This document shows positions 1 to 7,845 of a stretch of DNA of 31,314 bases, piece after piece. The DNA comes from CAZAQK01 sp046344715 (lineage in GTDB: Bacteria; Pseudomonadota; Alphaproteobacteria; Rickettsiales; SXRF01). Positions within the stretch are counted from its first letter, which is position 1. Each line of letters begins with the position of its first letter. The stretch lies in the NCBI GenBank assembly GCA_046344715.1, contig JBKDKX010000013.1:1-31314 (forward strand). The letters are read 5' to 3'. The translations under genes and the position numbers were made by a program. A model generated the notes under the pieces. The model was not told the DNA's origin. It saw only the letters and a program-made list of their open reading frames with translations, and did no database searches.

Positions 1-1844
1 AAGAGGTTGATGGTTGATAGTTGATGGTTGATAGATGCCGCAAGGGTTTTAGCGGTTTTTATGACGGCATCCTCTTTTGTGCCTTCCACAATAATGGCGG
101 CAAGGCGGGAAAAAGGTGGCATTTCGGCCTCGCGCCGTGCATCCAGCTCGGCGGCCAGAAACTCATCACGCCCACCTTTCATGAGTGCTTTCATCACCGG
201 ATGTTCCGGCAGGTAGCTTTGCAGGTACACCGTACCCTTGATGGATTCACGGCCAGCACGTCCAGAAAGCTGGTGCAGTAGCTGATACGTTTTTTCTGCT
301 GCCCGCAAATCACCACCGCCAAGCCCTAAATCGGCATCTACCACGCCAACCGTTGCAATTCCGGCAAAATGGTGACCCTTGGCAATCATTTGCGTGCCAA
401 TAAGAATATCCACTTCCTTGCGCTCCATGGCTTCAATGATTTCAGTAAGCAGCTTTACATTATCCGTGTGGTCGCTGGCGAGTACGGCAATTCGTGCGTT
501 TGGAAGCAATACAGATATTTCCTCCTGTACACGCTCTACCCCCGGGCCGCAGGCATGAAGGGAGTCTTCGGCGCTGCAAGCAGGGCAGTTTTGGGGAACA
601 GGAATGCTGTGATTGCAATGATGACAGCGAAGTTGATCATGCGTAGCTTTTTTGTGCAGTACCAACCAGCTTGAGCAATCCGGGCATTGGAAACGGTGAC
701 CGCAGGTGCGGCATAGCATTAGCGGTGCATAGCCACGCCGGTTTAGAAACAGCATAGATTGATGGCCAGCAGCCAGTGTTTGCGTCAGCACATCGCGTAA
801 CGTTTTAGAAATAAAACTGGTGGCAGGCAGTTTTTCCGCCCGCATGTCCACCATGCGGATATCAGGCATCTGGGCATCGCCATGGCGGTTAGGCAGCACA
901 ATCTCGGCGTACCTTCCTTGTTTTGCATTGTAATGTGTTTCAAGCGATGGCGTGGCCGATACCAGCACAACCGGTATTTTTTCAAATCGGGCGCGGGCGA
1001 CCGCCATATCACGTGCATGGTAAATCACACCTTCTTCCTGTTTGTAGGAAGCATCATGCTCCTCATCCAGAATAAGGAGTTGCAGGTTGCGGTAGGGGAG
1101 GAACAGTGCCGATCGTGCCCCCACCACTACACGCGCTTCACCGCGTGCAAGTGCTTTCCAACTGGTGCGTTTTTGAGCTTTGGTTACTTCCGAATTCCAC
1201 ACCACAGGCCTGAAACCAAAACGTTTTTTGAACCTATCAAGCCATTGAATAGAAAGGGCAATTTCTGGCAGAAGCACTAATATCTGTGCATCTTGTGTGC
1301 CTGCAAGTGTTTCAGCAATTGCATCAAAATACACCTCTGTCTTGCCCGAACCGGTTACCCCATCCAGGAGCGTTACTGAAAACCCTTTGCTAAGTCTTGC
1401 CTTCAGTTGTGAGGCTGCTTTCTGCTGGATGTCGGATAGATGCGGTGAATGTGGCGCAATATTATGCGATACAACTTCTTTCACGCGCCCTTCCTTATCA
1501 ATATCGGCAATAGGCAGTATCATTTTAATGACGGTGCCGAGTGCGGTGCAATTATACCATGCGACCCATTTGGCAAACGCTATCAGATCAGGTGATAAAG
1601 GCAGAACATCATCTAATATATTGATAATATTTTTTATTTTTCCGCTCTGAAGGTTGGCCGCTCCTGCTGCCGACACAATGCCCAGCACATCTGACCGGCC
1701 AAACGGTACACGCACAACCTGCCCTATGTCTGCTGCCATACCTGCTGGCAGGAGATAATCAAACCCATGGTCAAACACGCCGGGAAGCAGGATTTCTACT
1801 TGTCCGGTGAGTGGTTGCGATGCGGTTTTTGCCTCTGGAATCAT
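1..1844 (-). CDS. priA: Primosomal protein N' (PriA helicase), 3' end outside window
   Basis: PriA is the 3'-to-5' DNA helicase that restarts collapsed replication forks by loading the primosome. The frame is open from an ATG at 1844 down to base 1, about 614 residues, so the C-terminal part is cut off (full PriA proteins are usually about 700-730 residues). Translation shows the N-terminal 3'-DNA-binding domain, Walker A GVTGSGKTE with Lys near residue 168, the Walker B variant DEEHD near residue 260, and eight paired cysteines (CRTC, CPDC, CHHC, CPAC) from about residue 378 to 418 that bind two zinc ions. The helicase motif GTQMIAKGHHF and the QLSGRAGR motif follow. It diverges from the tal gene with 65 bases between starts. 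One oddity is a tandem heptamer at bases 7-34 inside the C-terminal domain coding region. Identification is secure. Confidence 0.96.
   Translation of the reverse strand, partial: MIPEAKTASQPLTGQVEILLPGVFDHGFDYLLPAGMAADIGQVVRVPFGRSDVLGIVSAAGAANLQSGKIKNIINILDDVLPLSPDLIAFAKWVAWYNCTALGTVIKMILPIADIDKEGRVKEVVSHNIAPHSPHLSDIQQKAASQLKARLSKGFSVTLLDGVTGSGKTEVYFDAIAETLAGTQDAQILVLLPEIALSIQWLDRFKKRFGFRPVVWNSEVTKAQKRTSWKALARGEARVVVGARSALFLPYRNLQLLILDEEHDASYKQEEGVIYHARDMAVARARFEKIPVVLVSATPSLETHYNAKQGRYAEIVLPNRHGDAQMPDIRMVDMRAEKLPATSFISKTLRDVLTQTLAAGHQSMLFLNRRGYAPLMLCRTCGHRFQCPDCSSWLVLHKKATHDQLRCHHCNHSIPVPQNCPACSAEDSLHACGPGVERVQEEISVLLPNARIAVLASDHTDNVKLLTEIIEAMERKEVDILIGTQMIAKGHHFAGIATVGVVDADLGLGGGDLRAAEKTYQLLHQLSGRAGRESIKGTVYLQSYLPEHPVMKALMKGGRDEFLAAELDARREAEMPPFSRLAAIIVEGTKEDAVIKTAKTLAASINHQLSTINL
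7..34. repeat. Perfect tandem 14-base duplication (four 7-base units) inside priA
   Basis: Bases 7-20 and 21-34 are identical copies of TTGATGGTTGATAG, which itself is two heptamers of the form TTGATRG. The array lies within the minus-strand priA frame, where it is read as roughly INHQLSTINL after the conserved EMPPFSRLA block. The unit is not a multiple of three, so gain or loss of one heptamer would shift the priA frame. The array reaches almost to the left edge, so its true length may be greater. Confidence 0.85.
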
Positions 1845-1909
1845 ATTGTAAAATGCTGTAACTCAGTTATCGTCTATTCATTCATAACATCTGGGAGCTT
1901 ACAAGCCTT

Positions 1910-2566
1910 ATGAAATTTTTTGTCGATACAGCGGATATTGCAGAAATCCGTGATCTGGCCGCAACCGGTATGCTGGACGGCGTTACCACAAACCCTTCAC
2001 TTGTTGCAAAATCCGGCCGTGATTTTTTTGAGGTACTGAAGGAAATCTGCGCGGTAGTGCCCGGCCCGGTTTCTGCCGAAGTGACCGCCACCGATGCCGC
2101 AGGTATGATAAAAGAAGGCGAAAAGCTCGCCCGCATCGCTGACAACATTACCATCAAAGTACCGATGACATGGGATGGCCTAAAAGCCTGCCGCCATTTC
2201 ACCAGCAAAAATATCATGGTGAATGTGACACTGTGCTTCTCGGCCGAACAAGCATTACTGGCTGCCAAAGCAGGCGCCACGTTCGTGTCACCCTTCATTG
2301 GCAGGCTGGATGATATCGGGCAAAACGGTATGCAACTGATTGCTGATATCTGCCAGATTTACCGCCAGTATCCAAATTTAAAAACCGAAGTACTCGCCGC
2401 ATCTATTCGCTCAGCAGCACATATCACCGAAGCGGCAAAGCTCGGTGCGCATGTGGCAACTATTCCGCCGAATGTGCTGCGCGGGCTTATCAAGCATCCG
2501 CTTACGGATAAGGGGCTGGAAATCTTCCTCGCCGATTGGCAGAAAACTGGGCAGAAGATTGCGTGA
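1910..2566 (+). CDS. tal: Transaldolase of the small MipB/TalC type
   Basis: This 218-residue protein matches the short transaldolase / fructose-6-phosphate aldolase family, which moves a dihydroxyacetone unit between sugar phosphates in the non-oxidative pentose phosphate pathway in the cytoplasm. Visible hallmarks are the start MKFFVDTADI, the DGVTTNPSLV motif at residues 23-32, the Schiff-base lysine K83 in NITIKVP, and the block GATFVSPFIGRLDD. Length is normal for the family. A GGGAG ribosome binding site sits 12 bases before the ATG. The stop overlaps the next gene by four bases (GTGA), so tal, DUF484 and xerC probably form one operon diverging from priA. The sequence does not settle whether it acts as transaldolase or as fructose-6-phosphate aldolase; transaldolase is the usual call for this alphaproteobacterial context. 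Confidence 0.93.
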   Translation: MKFFVDTADIAEIRDLAATGMLDGVTTNPSLVAKSGRDFFEVLKEICAVVPGPVSAEVTATDAAGMIKEGEKLARIADNITIKVPMTWDGLKACRHFTSKNIMVNVTLCFSAEQALLAAKAGATFVSPFIGRLDDIGQNGMQLIADICQIYRQYPNLKTEVLAASIRSAAHITEAAKLGAHVATIPPNVLRGLIKHPLTDKGLEIFLADWQKTGQKIA

Positions 2567-3291
2567 GCGCGAAACCAGATTCATCCATTACAGCTGAACA
2601 GGTAAAAGCCTTTCTCAAGGAAAACCCTAACTTCTTGCGTGCCAATGAAGATTTGATCACTAACCTGACACCGCCGGAGCAAAAGCTTGGCAATGGCATC
2701 ATCGATTTCCAGCATTATCTGGTAAAAAACCTGCAAAAAGGCTCGCAGGATTTGCAGAGCCGTTATGATGTGCTGGTGGAATTCTGCCGCGATAATATGT
2801 CGGTGCAGTCGCAGGTGCATCAGGCGGCACTGCGCCTCATTCGGGCCAAAAGCCTCGAGCAATTGCTTGAGGTAATTGCGATTGATCTCACCTCACTGTT
2901 TGATGTGGATGTGGTACGCCTTGCCATTGAATCGGAGCTTGGCGATATGGGCGAGGCGGATTTTGGCGGGCAACATTCTGGCATTGTGCTTGTATCCCCG
3001 GGTACGGGAAAAGCTGCACTCGGCAACAAAAAAAATGTGTTGCTGGTGGAAGATTGCGAGCAATTCAAACCCGCTGGCTTTGAAGATATTTTTTCCGATT
3101 GCGCCGATATGGTAGAATCCTGCGCACTGCTGAAACTGGAGTTGGAGCAGATGCAAAGTAGCGTGCTGCTGGCGTTTGGCGTTCGTTATAAAAAACGTTT
3201 CCATCCCGGACAGGGCATTGAATTGCTCAATTTCTTAGGCCAGATAGTGGCGCATAGGTTGGATGTGTATCTGGATGATCTTTCCACATGA
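2563..3291 (+). CDS. DUF484 family protein (GAF-like)
   Basis: The product is a DUF484 protein, commonly found directly upstream of xerC in proteobacteria; its biochemical role is not established. The N-terminus has the typical pattern FLKENPNFL followed by a helical stretch, and the rest resembles a GAF-type sensor fold without an obvious ligand motif. I place the start at GTG 2563, giving 242 residues, because it forms a GTGA overlap with the tal stop and puts the conserved SSITAEQVKAFLKENP block at the N-terminus. An in-frame ATG at 2536 would overlap tal by 31 bases and add nine residues unlike the family. The 3' end overlaps xerC by four bases (ATGA). Family assignment is confident, function is unknown. 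Confidence 0.85.
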   Translation: MSAKPDSSITAEQVKAFLKENPNFLRANEDLITNLTPPEQKLGNGIIDFQHYLVKNLQKGSQDLQSRYDVLVEFCRDNMSVQSQVHQAALRLIRAKSLEQLLEVIAIDLTSLFDVDVVRLAIESELGDMGEADFGGQHSGIVLVSPGTGKAALGNKKNVLLVEDCEQFKPAGFEDIFSDCADMVESCALLKLELEQMQSSVLLAFGVRYKKRFHPGQGIELLNFLGQIVAHRLDVYLDDLST

Positions 3292-4211
3292 GCGAGCGCG
3301 TTGCCACAGACCTCGTCAAGGCAACGATAGACTGGGAAAACTGGCTAACAAACGTGCGCCGTGCCTCCAGCCACACGGTAATTTCCTATCAAAATGACCT
3401 GCAGCAGTTTTTTACGTTCTTAAGTGAACATCTGGGTGAGCGTGTTTCTTTGAAGCATCTTCAAGCATTAGAAGCGCGTGATATCCGCGCATGGCTTGCC
3501 TCACGCGCCGGTGATTATGAGGCGGCATCTACGGCACGCGCACTTTCCACCGTCAAAAATTTTTATCGCCGGCTGGAGCAAGAAGGCAAGGTTGAGAATG
3601 CGGCCATATTTCATATACGCAGCCCAAAATTAAAGAAGTCACTTCCCAAATCCCTACAGGAAGATCAGGCAGGGCAAGCACTGGAACATATCGGCGCGCT
3701 GCATGAAGAGGCGTGGGTGAATGCACGTGATCTCGCACTGCTTACCCTCATTTATGGCTGTGGCCTACGCATCAGCGAGGCACTTAGCCTGAAGGGCGGT
3801 GATGTGGAAGGCGCAGATTCCATAACAATCACTGGTAAAGGCAATAAACAGCGTGTGGTGCCTGTGCTGCCGTTAGTGAAAGAGGCCATCGCCGATTACA
3901 TGAAGCAATGCCCATTTGGTTTTGAAAAAACTACCCCGTTATTTTACGGACAGCGCGGCAAGCCCTTGAATCCTGCCATATTCCAGCTGCAACTGCGTAA
4001 ACTGCGAGCCTTTCTCAATTTGCCGGAGTCCACCACGCCGCATGCCTTCCGCCACAGCTTTGCCACCCACCTGCTTTCAGCCGGCGGTGATTTGCGTTCA
4101 ATTCAGGAATTGCTCGGCCATGCCAGCCTCTCCACCACCCAGCGTTACACGCATGTGGATAAGGAACGCCTGCTGAAGGCATACGGAAAAGCCCACCCAA
4201 GGGCGCAATAA
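3288..4211 (+). CDS. xerC: Tyrosine recombinase XerC
   Basis: XerC works with XerD at the dif site to resolve chromosome dimers before cell division. The 307-residue protein has an N-terminal SAM-like core-binding domain (about residues 14-105) and a C-terminal catalytic domain with the full active set: R161 in GLRISEAL, K184 in TGKGNKQR, H252 and R255 in PHAFRHSFATH, H278 in LLGHASLSTTQ and nucleophile Y287 in RYTHVD. Its place after DUF484 is the usual one for xerC rather than xerD. The start ATG at 3288 overlaps the DUF484 stop. No terminator-like hairpin is visible after the stop. Confidence 0.95.
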   Translation: MSERVATDLVKATIDWENWLTNVRRASSHTVISYQNDLQQFFTFLSEHLGERVSLKHLQALEARDIRAWLASRAGDYEAASTARALSTVKNFYRRLEQEGKVENAAIFHIRSPKLKKSLPKSLQEDQAGQALEHIGALHEEAWVNARDLALLTLIYGCGLRISEALSLKGGDVEGADSITITGKGNKQRVVPVLPLVKEAIADYMKQCPFGFEKTTPLFYGQRGKPLNPAIFQLQLRKLRAFLNLPESTTPHAFRHSFATHLLSAGGDLRSIQELLGHASLSTTQRYTHVDKERLLKAYGKAHPRAQ

Positions 4212-4253
4212 ATCATTGAAATATTACTATAAATTTGATTAACCATTTCATCT

Positions 4254-4259
4254 TATAAT
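4254..4259 (+). promoter_or_regulatory. Candidate -10 box for the gene at 4288
   Basis: TATAAT matches the sigma-70 -10 consensus perfectly and lies in an AT-rich gap of 76 bases after xerC, 28 bases before the next start codon. The nearest good -35 (TTGATT, 4235-4240) is only 13 bases upstream, which is too close, so this is a weak call based on the -10 alone. Confidence 0.35.
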
Positions 4260-4287
4260 ATAGCCCCTATAAAAGCATATTAGGCCT

Positions 4288-5106
4288 ATGGAAAAAACTA
4301 TTAATATAAACGGAACAAAAATCGACAGGATAATTCTCCGGTCAGAAGGTGTAGACACTGGAAGTACCACTTCCAGCATCACCATCCATCCCAAGCCGGA
4401 TGTTGATCAGTTAGAGCTTACCGTAGGAATGACCAGTATGCTTAAGATTGCAGGCTTTACCGGAAGGCTCACCCTACCGCTATCGCCTGAAAAGCGCAGA
4501 CACGACTTGCCTGTTTATCATCATGCCGATGGGGCTGTTACCATCCGCCAGATTCCCCAACACCGTACAAACCAGATACTGGCGAACATCCTTGCTGGTT
4601 TGTACTCAGCAAAATTGTTAAGTCAGGCAGAAGAATATGCGGCGGAACAGCAGGCAAATCTTGCTCTACAATCTTCAGAATTCGCAACAAGAATGGCAAA
4701 GAATCTGGGGGGCCGTATTCAATCCATTACCATCCAGACGCCAAGAAACCCCGGCGAATCGGATCGTTCCAACATCATCGTGCGCTTTAAGCCTTTTGCA
4801 TCTGATACGGATGACTACCAAACCGCGTTTCAGAATATGCATGCTGCCCGTAATACCATCATGCCAGAAGGAAACAAAAAATTTTATATTCTCAGAACGT
4901 CTCCAGACAGGGAAGAGCCGACATTTACTATCGTGGGCATACCAACTGATCAAGTGGATGAAGCAGCAAAGAAGCTGGTAAAATCGTTACTTGCCGCAAC
5001 ATTGCTGACACAGCCAGATAGCACAGAAATTTATAAATATCTTGGGCTTACACCCTCACGCCGCCCCCCTTCTTCAGGTGAGGCGGGTCAGAGTCGGCCG
5101 CGGTAA
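4288..5106 (+). CDS. Hypothetical protein, no recognised family
   Basis: I do not recognise this 272-residue protein. It has no signal peptide and no membrane segment, so it is probably cytoplasmic. The N-terminal part (residues 1-95) alternates short beta-type stretches such as KIDRIILRSEG and GRLTLPLSPEKRRHDLPVY. A helical, Ala/Gln-rich middle follows at about 105-140 (ANILAGLYSAKLLSQAEEYA), then an alpha/beta region with SITIQTP, NIIVRFKPF and FYILRTSP, and a helix EAAKKLVKSLLAATLL. The last 20 residues are Pro/Ser/Arg-rich and look disordered. The ATG at 4288 follows an AT-rich gap, so it may be transcribed on its own; the ribosome binding site is weak (AGG close to the ATG). It sits between xerC and tRNA-Arg, a common spot for lineage-specific genes. 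Its base composition does not clearly differ from its neighbours. The open frame and codon pattern support a real gene. Confidence 0.7.
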   Translation: MEKTININGTKIDRIILRSEGVDTGSTTSSITIHPKPDVDQLELTVGMTSMLKIAGFTGRLTLPLSPEKRRHDLPVYHHADGAVTIRQIPQHRTNQILANILAGLYSAKLLSQAEEYAAEQQANLALQSSEFATRMAKNLGGRIQSITIQTPRNPGESDRSNIIVRFKPFASDTDDYQTAFQNMHAARNTIMPEGNKKFYILRTSPDREEPTFTIVGIPTDQVDEAAKKLVKSLLAATLLTQPDSTEIYKYLGLTPSRRPPSSGEAGQSRPR

Positions 5107-5151
5107 CTATTTCCTAGATAAGCGCGTAGGTTTGCGTTAGTACAACCACAT

Positions 5152-5228
5152 GCACCCGTAGCTCAGCTGGATAGAGCGTTGCCCTCCGAAGGCAAAGGTC
5201 GGACGTTCGAATCGTCTCGGGTGCGCCA
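5152..5228 (+). tRNA. tRNA-Arg, anticodon CCG
   Basis: A complete 77-base cloverleaf is present. The acceptor stem GCACCCG pairs with CGGGTGC, the D stem is GCTC/GAGC, the anticodon stem TTGCC/GGCAA encloses the loop CTCCGAA with anticodon CCG at 5186-5188, and the T arm is GGACG-TTCGAAT-CGTCT. The discriminator is G and the CCA end is encoded at 5226-5228. It reads the CGG arginine codon. I found no copy of its 3' end elsewhere in the window, so there is no sign of an integrated element using it as attachment site. Confidence 0.97.
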
Positions 5229-5323
5229 TTCTTGGGTATCATCTCCAACCAGCGGGGCTATCCTGATCGTTCGGGTGGCTTTGAGTCTACGGGATTCAAT
5301 AAAGCTGGCTGTGCTGTAGAAAT

Positions 5324-5938
5324 TTAGGCATCCACAATCACCTTCCGAAACGTTAGCGATATGCGGCGAGTTCGTTGGATAGCCTGACCATTGAAACGAT
5401 CCATTTTACGCCCAGCTATGGCGTGCTGCCAGGCGTAACGTGCATCGCCACTGAGCACGAGCAAGCTACGTGGTTCCAGCAGCAGCGATGATTTCTCGCC
5501 TGTTTTACTGTGTGTGAAATCCATGACGCAGGGCGATCCCAAGCTCAGACTGGCTATGGTATCGGTAAAACAGGGAACGCAATCGATATGTGCTGATATG
5601 CCCTGCCCAGGCTCATATTCGTTGATAATAACCTGATCAGGTATTTCGGAAAAATATCCCGCTTGCTGTAGAGCTGCTGCATAGTGTTGAAGCCATTCTG
5701 GTAGTGCGCCTATACGCAGGTCACTGGTGACATTTCGCGCCTTATAATCATACCGCCAGCCATAATGCTGCACGCGGCGTTTGAGATCGTGCATCCATGG
5801 TTGGTTTTCGATGAGCTCCAGCAGTGCCGCCTCCGTCGATTCTTCGATATGATTGGGAATATAAGACAAACCAGCAATCGCTAGGGCAACGGGCGTTGCC
5901 TCCTCAAATAACGATGCTTGTCTTACGCCAAATGTCAT
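5324..5938 (-). CDS. AlkB-like 2-oxoglutarate/Fe(II) dioxygenase
   Basis: This 204-residue protein belongs to the AlkB-type dioxygenase superfamily, whose members oxidatively remove methyl groups from nucleic acids or proteins using Fe(II) and 2-oxoglutarate. The block NEYEPGQGISAHID holds the first two iron ligands (H117, D119), the third is H172 in YAWQHAI, and RRISLTFR near the C-terminus supplies the arginines for 2-oxoglutarate and substrate binding. The sequence LSLGSPCVMDF and LLLEPRSLLVLSGDARY resemble ALKBH8/ALKBH4-type proteins more than E. coli AlkB. I chose ATG 5938 because it overlaps the stop of the upstream small ORF as ATGA; an ATG at 5959 would add seven residues. It is the last gene of a minus-strand group headed by the DUF853 ATPase. 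Whether the substrate is DNA, RNA or protein cannot be read from the sequence. Confidence 0.88.
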   Translation of the reverse strand: MTFGVRQASLFEEATPVALAIAGLSYIPNHIEESTEAALLELIENQPWMHDLKRRVQHYGWRYDYKARNVTSDLRIGALPEWLQHYAAALQQAGYFSEIPDQVIINEYEPGQGISAHIDCVPCFTDTIASLSLGSPCVMDFTHSKTGEKSSLLLEPRSLLVLSGDARYAWQHAIAGRKMDRFNGQAIQRTRRISLTFRKVIVDA

Positions 5939-6162
5939 GCCCGCTTCCTGAATACCCATGTGCTGAATTCATCATGATGATCAATCGCACTACCGCTTTG
6001 ATGCGTCATGGTATGTTCATACTCTGGAAACGCAGATGGATCAAACGGATAGGATTCAGGCGGCGCAAATCCTGCAATGTCTGCCGCTTCATCAAACTGA
6101 AAAGCGCCACGATAATGTGGGCTATCAACTGCCGAAATCAGGACTTTGCCGCCTCGATGCAA
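5935..6162 (-). CDS. Small ORF of unknown function, start uncertain or gene broken
   Basis: The 75-residue frame from a TTG at 6162 ends in TGA overlapping the alkB-like ATG (ATGA), which argues that it is or was a translated gene. The sequence includes LHRGGKVLISAVDSPHYRG, an acidic FDEAADIAGF stretch, and the end STWVFRKRA; I do not recognise a family. The frame is open up to 6198 and coding-like residues (ISATAQ) precede the TTG, which has no ribosome binding site. Further upstream the same frame holds an in-frame TAA at 6199-6201. Before that there is an ATG at 6267 that overlaps the DUF853 stop (TAATG). A 109-residue gene interrupted by one stop, or one damaged by a frameshift, is therefore possible. 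The GGKVLI pattern vaguely recalls the end of a methyltransferase fold, but that is too weak to name it. Confidence 0.45.
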   Translation of the reverse strand: MHRGGKVLISAVDSPHYRGAFQFDEAADIAGFAPPESYPFDPSAFPEYEHTMTHQSGSAIDHHDEFSTWVFRKRA

Positions 6163-6266
6163 CTGCGCTGTCGCGCTAATATGAAGATTTTCCGATGCTT
6201 AGGAAACTCGATGACAGCCGCCCGTTGTTCGGGTAGGGGGCGAATGGCGTCGATAGCCGTACGCCA

Positions 6267-7784
6267 TTACCTTTTCAGCATCGCGCCTAATAGTCCGCGT
6301 ACAATTTCGCGGCCGAGGCGTGATCCCGCCGCGCGTACCACGCTTTTAGTTGCTGTTTGCAGCAAGCTGTCGGGCTGCCTGCCACGCGGGCGGGCAGGGG
6401 CTGGCTGAGAATACGAACTACCACGATAGGCAGACGCATCCGTACCCGTCGCCGCCATTTCCTCCTGCACGGGTGTGCCCCAGATATTGGTGGCGTTTAC
6501 AGGTGCTTTTTGTGCCTTTTGGTTCAGAATTTCATAGGCAGATTCGCGGTTTATCACTGCATCATACACGCCCTTAAGCGGACTTGCTGCAATGGCTTGC
6601 TGGCGAAGGGCGGCATCCAGCACACCCACTTGTGATACGGGCGGGCGAATGAGCGTGCGCTCCACGACGTTCGGCGATCCTTTGGCATCAAGGCAGGACA
6701 CGAGCGCCTCGCCAATGCCAAGATTGGTAATAGCCTCTTCGGTTTTGAAGGCAGGATTCGGCCGGAAGGTTTGCGCTGCGGCTTTTACCGCTTTTTGATC
6801 CTGCGGGGTAAATGCCCGAAGCGCATGTTGAATGCGGTTGCCCAGTTGCCCCAGAACGTTGGCAGGGATATCGGCAGGGCTTTGCGTAATAAAATACACC
6901 CCCACACCTTTGGAGCGAATAAGGCGCACAAGCTGCTCAATTTTTTCAACGAGTGCTTTGGGTGCGTCATTAAATAATAAATGCGCTTCATCAAAGAAAA
7001 ATACCAGTTTGGGTTTTTCACCATCACCTACTTCTGGCAGGTCTTCAAACATTTCTGACAGCAGCCAGAGCAGAAGCGTGGCGTACATGCGCGGGGTTTG
7101 CATCAAGGTCTCGGCAGACAGGATATTCACCGCGCCATAGCCATTTGGTGCTATCTTCATCAGGTCATTGATATTAAGGGCAGGTTCGCCAAAAATCAGC
7201 TTGCCACCTTGTGATTCCAGCATCAGAAGCCCGCGCTGAATGGCCGCGACCGAAGCAGCAGACACATTGCCATACTGCGCGGAATATTCGCTGGCATGAT
7301 CACTCACATGGGTAAGCACAGCACGCAGATCATCTAAATCTAGAAGCAGCAGCCCATCTTTGTCCGCCACCATAAACGCAATGGTAAGTACGCCTTCTTG
7401 TGTTTCATTGAGGTCAAGCAGGCGCGCCAGCATAAGCGGCCCCATTTCGGACACTGTGGTGCGTACAGGATGGCCGCTTTTACCAAAAACATCCCAGAAA
7501 ATGACGGGGAAGGGCTGGTAATTAAGGGTAAAATCAACCTGTTTTGCCCGCTCCATAAAATGCGGTTTGTCGCTGCCCGAAGCTGCAAGGCCAGACAAAT
7601 CGCCCTTTACATCAGCGATGAATACGGGCACGCCTGCCTGTGAAAGCCCTTCTGCCAACACCTGCAACGACACGGTTTTGCCGGTGCCGGTGGCACCTGC
7701 AATCAACCCGTGGCGGTTGGCATATTTAAGCAGCAGATGCTGCGGATTAGTTGCTTTGCCAATGTATATTTCGCTATGTGCCAT
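6267..7784 (-). CDS. DUF853 family HerA-like ATPase (YjgR-type)
   Basis: The 505-residue protein is a DUF853 / YjgR-type P-loop ATPase related to HerA-FtsK translocases; its cellular job is not firmly known. The start HSEIYIGKATNPQHLLLKYANRHG is typical. Walker A is GATGTGKT at residues 30-37, Walker B is LVFFFDEAHLLF with D265 and E266, and a sensor-like segment GVGVYFITQSPADIP follows. The C-terminus ends in the characteristic GREIVRGLLGAML, so the gene looks complete. A GGGGA ribosome binding site lies just upstream. The 61-base gap before it holds the perfect inverted repeat GCTATTGAATAGC (7809-7821), which could be a small operator. It heads a possible operon with the small ORF and the alkB-like gene. 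Confidence 0.93.
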   Translation of the reverse strand: MAHSEIYIGKATNPQHLLLKYANRHGLIAGATGTGKTVSLQVLAEGLSQAGVPVFIADVKGDLSGLAASGSDKPHFMERAKQVDFTLNYQPFPVIFWDVFGKSGHPVRTTVSEMGPLMLARLLDLNETQEGVLTIAFMVADKDGLLLLDLDDLRAVLTHVSDHASEYSAQYGNVSAASVAAIQRGLLMLESQGGKLIFGEPALNINDLMKIAPNGYGAVNILSAETLMQTPRMYATLLLWLLSEMFEDLPEVGDGEKPKLVFFFDEAHLLFNDAPKALVEKIEQLVRLIRSKGVGVYFITQSPADIPANVLGQLGNRIQHALRAFTPQDQKAVKAAAQTFRPNPAFKTEEAITNLGIGEALVSCLDAKGSPNVVERTLIRPPVSQVGVLDAALRQQAIAASPLKGVYDAVINRESAYEILNQKAQKAPVNATNIWGTPVQEEMAATGTDASAYRGSSYSQPAPARPRGRQPDSLLQTATKSVVRAAGSRLGREIVRGLLGAMLKR

Positions 7785-7845
7785 AAAATCCCCGTAATTT
7801 TTACTTATGCTATTGAATAGCGGAGCCTAGGTAAAGACCAAACGA

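Noticed and set aside
1..40. Heptamer array as part of a CRISPR
   Set aside because: Units are seven bases, directly adjacent and without spacers, inside a coding frame.
882..1650. Plus-strand open frames of 117-132 residues at the left end
   Set aside because: They are antisense to priA, whose helicase and zinc motifs are read continuously through the same bases.
3288..4211. The tyrosine recombinase as an integrase of a mobile element
   Set aside because: Its length, complete XerC motifs and position after DUF484 mark it as the chromosome-dimer recombinase.
5152..5323. tRNA-Arg as attachment site of an integrated element
   Set aside because: No repeat of the tRNA 3' end, no integrase other than housekeeping xerC, and no foreign-looking gene block was found.
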